Of a DNA stretch of 9,926 nucleotides, positions 6,084-9,926 are shown piece after piece. The notes under the pieces were generated by a model. It did not search any database and was not told the DNA's origin. It saw nothing but the letters and a program-made list of their open reading frames with translations. The stretch is from Thermoplasmatota archaeon (GTDB lineage: Archaea; Thermoplasmatota; E2; DHVEG-1): contig JAUWIE010000106.1 of NCBI GenBank assembly GCA_030605515.1, forward strand, positions 1 through 9,926. The letters run 5' to 3'. How positions within the stretch are numbered: position 1 is the first letter of the stretch; every line of letters starts with the position of its first letter. Made by a program: the position numbers and the translations under genes.

Positions 6084-6094
6084 TATTTAAAAAC
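6084..6094 (-). promoter_or_regulatory. TATA-like element of the membrane regulator gene
   Basis: On the minus strand this region reads TTTTTAAATAA, centred about 31 nt before the ATG at 6057, which would give a nearly leaderless transcript. It is AT-rich but less distinctive than the box of the divergent gene. Confidence 0.4.
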
Positions 6095-6107
6095 TGTTTG
6101 TTTTCGT

Positions 6108-6132
6108 TCGGAAAAAACCAAACGTTTTCCGA
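6108..6132. promoter_or_regulatory. Perfect inverted repeat, likely operator of the divergent pair
   Basis: TCGGAAAA (6108-6115) and TTTTCCGA (6125-6132) are perfect 8-bp arms around 9 bases, so the arm centres lie 17 bp apart. The dyad ends 4 bases before the TATA box at 6136, over the TFB recognition element of the rightward gene, and lies about 50-75 bp upstream of the leftward start. The adjacent winged-helix membrane protein is the obvious candidate binder, probably as a dimer; this is inference. Confidence 0.55.
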
Positions 6133-6135
6133 TTA

Positions 6136-6143
6136 TTTATATA
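6136..6143 (+). promoter_or_regulatory. TATA box of the secreted beta-rich protein gene
   Basis: TTTATATA is centred about 37 nt before the ATG at 6177, predicting a leader of about 11 nt. A partial Shine-Dalgarno match, GTGAT (6168-6172), lies 4 bases before the ATG. Together they select 6177 as the start over the in-frame ATG at 6042. Confidence 0.6.
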
Positions 6144-6176
6144 CATTCCAGATTAAAACATCTATCTGTGATAATT

Positions 6177-6725
6177 ATGAAAATAAGTAAAAAAACCAAA
6201 AAAGCTGGTATATTCGCTGCGACACTAACCACTATAGCAATAGTACTACTTGCAGTAGTAATATCTATTATGATAAAGCCAATTGCAGCAGAACCACAAT
6301 ACCCAGTTGATCATTTATTTGTCGAAGATACCTATCTTCTTAAAACAGGTGAAACAAATACATCAGTAAACATTACTTGTACTCCATACATAACAAACAT
6401 CTGGGATAAAGAATCAGGAGACATAAAAATCATAGTATATGTAGTAAAAACAAGCAATAACATCGCAGATTACAAAAACACAGTAGAAATAGGTAAAATA
6501 GCTGCAAATTCAACTGCAGAACTAGAAGTACCAATCATTTTATCAGAAAATAGCTATAGAGTTGATATGTTAATCTTTGAAAATGAAAAACTCGTTCTTA
6601 AAGGAAGTGTATCAATAAAAGCACATCAAGTAATAATCAATGATATATATGGAAAAATATCAGAACAATATTGGGAACTTGAAAACACTCACTCAGATTT
6701 TCAAAAAGTAATACATGATCAGTAG
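6177..6725 (+). CDS. Membrane-anchored extracellular beta-rich protein, unknown function
   Basis: The protein is 182 residues from the ATG at 6177. A basic N-terminus (MKISKKTKKAG) precedes a hydrophobic helix (about 11-34, ending IKPIAAEP), a signal peptide or single anchor with possible cleavage after IAA. The outside part alternates polar and hydrophobic residues (TSVNITCTPYITNIW, GDIKIIVYVVKTS, TAELEVPIIL, YRVDMLIFENEKLVLKGSVSIKA), as expected for an Ig-like beta sandwich at about 60-150. A polar tail follows. I do not recognise the family firmly; small Ig-like domains of this style are frequent in archaeal envelope proteins. It is divergent from the membrane-bound winged-helix regulator, with the TCGGAAAA dyad beside its TATA box, so it is the likely regulated partner. 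The frame is open back to 6042, but that extension would cover the operator and TATA box and is rejected. Confidence 0.75.
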   Translation: MKISKKTKKAGIFAATLTTIAIVLLAVVISIMIKPIAAEPQYPVDHLFVEDTYLLKTGETNTSVNITCTPYITNIWDKESGDIKIIVYVVKTSNNIADYKNTVEIGKIAANSTAELEVPIILSENSYRVDMLIFENEKLVLKGSVSIKAHQVIINDIYGKISEQYWELENTHSDFQKVIHDQ

Positions 6726-6766
6726 AGAAAAACTCTCTCTGATTTATCCTTTCTTTTTCTTTTTCA
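6724..6766 (+). terminator. T-rich terminator of the secreted beta-rich protein gene
   Basis: Directly at the stop codon a short stem (AGAG 6724-6727, CTCT 6733-6736, loop of five A) is followed by a pyrimidine-rich run with several T-tracts (about 6743-6766). Archaeal termination depends mainly on such T-rich stretches, so the run matters more than the weak stem. Confidence 0.5.
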
Positions 6767-6842
6767 TAACCTTTGAGATTAAAGATATCTACACTATATA
6801 TTTAGTTTAGAATTGTAAATCAAATTATTTATAATCCAAATC

Positions 6843-9365
6843 TTACCAGGCGAATGTGACTGAATCTTGATCATCCTCAGAAGGATCATGATTATTCGGT
6901 GTAGAATCAACATCTATTTCATTAGCAGCTATTACTTCAGCTATATTTGAATCAGCCCCGGTAATGTTAGTCTCAGTTGTGATTTCAAGAATAGCTGTAA
7001 CACCTGCAGGTAAACTTCCTATATTCCAAATACCAATTTCAGGATTATAAAAACCAATATTTGCATTCGCTGAAATAAATGTTAAATTAGCTGAAAGAAC
7101 ATCAGAGACTTCAACACCTGAAGCCTCATTAGTACCATTGTTTAAAAGAGATATTGTAAAAGTAATATTATAAATTCCAGTTCCACTGTTGTCATTTAAA
7201 TCTCCCCCAAGGTTGTTATAGTCATCTAATGTATTTTTAAGCGAAAGCATAGTTTTTCGATTTAGAGTGTTTAAAGCCTCATTAACAGTGTTTATAACTT
7301 CTGATTCGGTCAGAGGATAATTAATACCTGGGTGAGCAGCGTTGAGTATTGCTGCAACGGATTGTTTCATTAAGAGCATAGCAGCCCGGACAACACCAGA
7401 TCCACCACCAAACTTCAACGCTTTTAGTAATGATTTATTTAGACAACTGAGTTGATGTGGTAAATTAAATACGTCTCCGGTTTTATCACTAGGAACATAA
7501 TTTACCCAGTCATCTAAATGTTTCTTCCAATAACCATGAGAAAGCCCTTCATATTCAACATTATCATCATATTCTATCGTAACCTTTTTTTCAAGTTCTA
7601 AATCAATAGTACCCTGAGCAGCAATTAGTATTTCAGCCCAATCACTATCACTAACAATGTTCCCATAAGGATCTTTACTATTTACTGTTGCGGTGTTATT
7701 GAAATCAGTCAATGCTACAGTTGTATAATAAAATGATCTAACTTCGTTCACATCTAAACTAAATGGTCCATAAATTATCAGATTATCATCTGTTATTTTT
7801 ATATCTGTAAGTTGAATATCACCACTATTTTCAACAGTGATATTCCAATAAATAAGGTCATTAACATCAACTGTTATTGAATCACTCCATGAACTGTTAT
7901 CATCGCTAACCCATTTTTTAATTATTATCTCTGATGTAAACTCTGTAGTGAAATTCCAAATCGGTCCTTCTGTCTTAGCACCGTGGTTATCCCAAGCAGC
8001 TATCTGCCAGTAGAAGGTTGTACCTGGGTTCATAGTTCCAGGATCGTATATTGTATCTGATTGATTTTTGATTATTTTTAATGGTGGAATTGTTGCTCCA
8101 AAGTAAACATCATATGTCAAGCTATCTTCATCTGGATCATTATTAGTCCAACTTAGATCAGTATCAATATTGATGTTTATAGCTCCATTAGATGGAGAGG
8201 GATTACTTGGTTGATTTGGAGGGCGATTAACATTATTAACTGTGAGATTGAAAACATCGGAAACAAACAGATTACCATCACTAACATTAACAATAACTGG
8301 GTAAAACCCAGCATCATTAAAACCAGGCATAAACCCAATAGAGCCAGTACCATCACTATTATCAACAAAAGAAGCAAAGGATGGCAGACCAAAGATCAAA
8401 AATGATAACACATCATCATCAGGGTCAGAAGCAGAAAGTAGCACAGTAAGAGTAGTGTTTTCATCAATCATATGATCATCAATAGAAGTAAGGGCCGGTG
8501 CATCATTAACAGATTCTACTGTAATATTGACAATAGCGATATTGGAGTTCGAACTACTGTCGTTTGCATAATATGTATAATAGTCAACACCTTTAAAATT
8601 AGCATTTGGAATGTATGTGAAAGAGCCATTACTGTTGAGGTTTAATGTACCAAAGCTAACGTCAGAAATAAGAACCGCAGTTAAAATATCATTATCAACA
8701 TCAGAGTCATTACCAAGGATACCAGGTACCTTAACATCAAGTGTTGAATCCTCAAGTATATTATATGTATCATCAAAAGCAGTTGGAGGATCATTTACAC
8801 AGGTTACCATAACAGTGACCATAGCTGTATCAATTCCACCATTTCCATCAGAAATAGTGTATGTGAAGCTATCAGGACCGCAATAGTCTGTATGAGACGT
8901 GTAGGTGATATCATTTCCATTGTTTGCTACTGATCCATGCATGGGTTGAGTTACAGATGCAATGGTTAAAGAATCGCTTTCATTATCAATATCATTTTCC
9001 AAAACAGCAAAAATAGTGCCATCACTATCTTCAGCAACTGTATATACATCATCATATGCCGTTGGAGGATCATTGACTGTAAAAACAGTGATATTTACGA
9101 TAGCAGTATTTGATTCATTCATTCCATCTGTGACCTTGTAGCTGAAGCAATCACTTCCAAAATAGTTCTCAGTTGGAGTGTATGAAAATGATCCATTTGA
9201 ATAAAGTACGAGTGCACCATGGAGGATATCTTGCACAAGAATTGCAGAAAGACTGTCTCCATCAGCATCAGTATCGTTACCAAGTATCCCAGGTGCTAGA
9301 ACAGTAATAATCGTGTCCTCTAACAGTGCATAAGAATCATTGTATGCAACGGGTGCTTGATTCAT
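6843..9365 (-). CDS. Downstream part of a large repeat surface protein (cadherin-like, FN3, DUF11)
   Basis: The frame holds 840 residues, extracellular in style. In order: three cadherin/Ig-like repeats starting NxxP(x)AYND (1-95, 96-187, 188-284); a cadherin-like domain with ENTTLTVLLSASDPDDD (285-378); a fibronectin type III-like domain (379-476); a DUF11-like domain (477-582); then a DUF11 domain beginning IDLELEKKV (587-595) and resuming at IYNITFTISLLNNGTN (731-746). A block of about 125 residues (603-726) interrupts it, with GLSHGYWKKH (607-616), LLKALKFGGGSG and AAILNAAHPG, a module known from bacterial and archaeal secreted proteins. The end PNNHDPSEDDQDSVTFAW shows no membrane helix or sorting signal. 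The first Met lies in the linker between two repeats and has no signal peptide, so it is not a believable native start. The frame continues upstream through a TAA at 9372-9374 into the same kind of repeats. A role in adhesion or the cell surface is inferred. Confidence 0.8.
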   Translation of the reverse strand: MNQAPVAYNDSYALLEDTIITVLAPGILGNDTDADGDSLSAILVQDILHGALVLYSNGSFSYTPTENYFGSDCFSYKVTDGMNESNTAIVNITVFTVNDPPTAYDDVYTVAEDSDGTIFAVLENDIDNESDSLTIASVTQPMHGSVANNGNDITYTSHTDYCGPDSFTYTISDGNGGIDTAMVTVMVTCVNDPPTAFDDTYNILEDSTLDVKVPGILGNDSDVDNDILTAVLISDVSFGTLNLNSNGSFTYIPNANFKGVDYYTYYANDSSSNSNIAIVNITVESVNDAPALTSIDDHMIDENTTLTVLLSASDPDDDVLSFLIFGLPSFASFVDNSDGTGSIGFMPGFNDAGFYPVIVNVSDGNLFVSDVFNLTVNNVNRPPNQPSNPSPSNGAININIDTDLSWTNNDPDEDSLTYDVYFGATIPPLKIIKNQSDTIYDPGTMNPGTTFYWQIAAWDNHGAKTEGPIWNFTTEFTSEIIIKKWVSDDNSSWSDSITVDVNDLIYWNITVENSGDIQLTDIKITDDNLIIYGPFSLDVNEVRSFYYTTVALTDFNNTATVNSKDPYGNIVSDSDWAEILIAAQGTIDLELEKKVTIEYDDNVEYEGLSHGYWKKHLDDWVNYVPSDKTGDVFNLPHQLSCLNKSLLKALKFGGGSGVVRAAMLLMKQSVAAILNAAHPGINYPLTESEVINTVNEALNTLNRKTMLSLKNTLDDYNNLGGDLNDNSGTGIYNITFTISLLNNGTNEASGVEVSDVLSANLTFISANANIGFYNPEIGIWNIGSLPAGVTAILEITTETNITGADSNIAEVIAANEIDVDSTPNNHDPSEDDQDSVTFAW
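7188..7559 (-). other. GYWKKH module nested in a DUF11 domain
   Basis: Residues 603-726 of the large protein separate the first strand of a DUF11 domain from the rest. Key motifs are GYWKKHLDDW (611-620), LLKALKFGGGSGVVRAAMLL (646-665), AAILNAAHPG (671-680) and YPLTESEVINTVNEAL (683-698). The segment is helix-rich, unlike the beta-rich surroundings. Such GYWKxH segments recur in secreted proteins; their function is unknown to me. Confidence 0.6.
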
Positions 9366-9371
9366 TGAAGG

Positions 9372-9926
9372 TTACACAGTAACTGTTACTGTAGCAATAT
9401 TAGAATGAGTGCTGCCATCATTTGCTTGATAGGTAAATGAGTCAATACCTTCAAAATGAGTATCTGGTTCATAAAAAAAGGAACCATTGCTATTCAGTAA
9501 TAACATTCCATTGCTCGGAGAAGTGACAAAAACCGCGGTAAGGGAATCTAAGTCAACATCAGTATCATTACCTAGAATCCCTGGTTCAGGAATAAAGAGC
9601 ATGGAATTTTCTTGTAATGTGTACGAATCATTGTAAGCAACTGGTGGGTCATTAACCGCAGTCACCGTAATAGCAACCGGAGCAGTATCAAATCCACCTT
9701 GCCCATCTGTAACAGTATAACTGAATGATTCTATTCCGAAAAAATCAGGAGCTGGCGTATATGAAAGATTATCAGGAGTGCCTTTTATTATGGATATAAT
9801 ACCTCCATTATTGGGTGTATCAACTGAAACAATGGAAAGTGTTTCTCCAGTATCTGGAAAGATATCATCATTTTCTAAAACTGAAAGGATAGTATTGCTA
9901 CTGTCTTCAGCAACTGTATATACATC
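9372..9926 (-). CDS. Upstream part of the large repeat surface protein, partial at the right edge
   Basis: This frame is open from the window edge to a TAA at 9372-9374 and gives 184 residues of two cadherin/Ig-like repeats. The first, cut by the edge, begins DVYTVAEDSSNTILSVLENDD and ends DTAPVAITVTAVNDPP. The second runs from PPVAYNDSYTLQEN to NIATVTVTV, with the calcium-type motif LGNDTDVDLDSLTAV and the core strand FEGIDSFTYQANDGS. The reading frame does not start at the GTG near 9665; upstream codons continue the same repeat pattern to the edge. It is in frame with the 840-residue frame that follows, and the TAA falls exactly in the inter-repeat linker. One gene broken by a nonsense change is the simplest reading, with a sequencing error or stop read-through as alternatives. 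Confidence 0.8.
   Translation of the reverse strand, partial: DVYTVAEDSSNTILSVLENDDIFPDTGETLSIVSVDTPNNGGIISIIKGTPDNLSYTPAPDFFGIESFSYTVTDGQGGFDTAPVAITVTAVNDPPVAYNDSYTLQENSMLFIPEPGILGNDTDVDLDSLTAVFVTSPSNGMLLLNSNGSFFYEPDTHFEGIDSFTYQANDGSTHSNIATVTVTV

Noticed and set aside
6042..6176. N-terminal extension of the secreted beta-rich protein back to the ATG at 6042
   Set aside because: It would translate through the TATA box and the operator dyad and overlap the divergent gene's start. The ATG at 6177 directly precedes a typical signal/anchor segment and fits the TATA spacing.
8177..8886. Three open frames (minus 8177-8392, plus 8211-8405, plus 8611-8886) within the surface repeat gene
   Set aside because: All are off-frame shadows of a long, clearly coding repeat region.
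9363..9365. Independent gene starting at the ATG at 9365
   Set aside because: The Met lies in an inter-repeat linker, no signal peptide follows, no promoter can be placed inside the upstream repeats, and the upstream frame is identical.
8500..9926. Repetitive DNA considered as a CRISPR array or mobile repeat
   Set aside because: The repeats are diverged, in frame and encode cadherin/Ig-like domains of about 95 residues. There are no short identical repeats with unique spacers.

Overview
The window looks archaeal: strongly AT-rich DNA, TATA-box promoters whose centres sit about 34-37 nt before the start codons (short or absent leaders, weak or missing Shine-Dalgarno sites), a TrpY-type ACT-domain regulator divergent from a TrpB2-type tryptophan synthase, a membrane-anchored winged-helix regulator, and a surface protein with DUF11 and cadherin-like repeats. 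A euryarchaeal or Thermoplasmatota-like source fits. The sequence alone does not fix the lineage.

Layout. 1-206: edge region with a possible 3' end of a plus-strand gene, a 14-bp palindrome and AT-rich spacer. 207-1091 (-): 294-aa protein of unknown function made of two diverged copies of one ~125-residue domain, joined by a linker that carries a perfect 27-bp tandem repeat. 1302-2660 (-): trpB2. 2661-2804: divergent control region with TGTACA-type boxes about 50 bp apart. 2805-3305 (+): trpY-like regulator. 3350-3469 (-): decayed 3' piece of a gene paralogous to the next one. 3563-3910 (-): small exported protein of unknown function. 4091-4978 (-): MscS-type mechanosensitive channel. 5075-5184: possible frameshifted gene remnant. 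5191-6057 (-): ArsR-like winged-helix protein with two membrane segments and an external loop. 6177-6725 (+): divergent membrane-anchored beta-rich protein. 6843-9926 (-): a large repeat surface protein entering from the right edge and split by one in-frame TAA at 9372-9374.

How the parts work together. Two divergent regulator/target pairs stand out. In the first, the ACT-domain regulator probably senses an amino acid (tryptophan by analogy with TrpY of Methanothermobacter) and controls itself and trpB2 through the TGTACA boxes. In the second, a membrane-bound DNA-binding protein with an outward-facing domain shares a promoter region with a small secreted protein; a perfect 8-bp inverted repeat lies just upstream of the latter's TATA box. 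The channel, the exported proteins and the repeat protein make the right two-thirds of the window largely cell-envelope related.

No tRNA, rRNA, CRISPR array or intact insertion sequence was seen.
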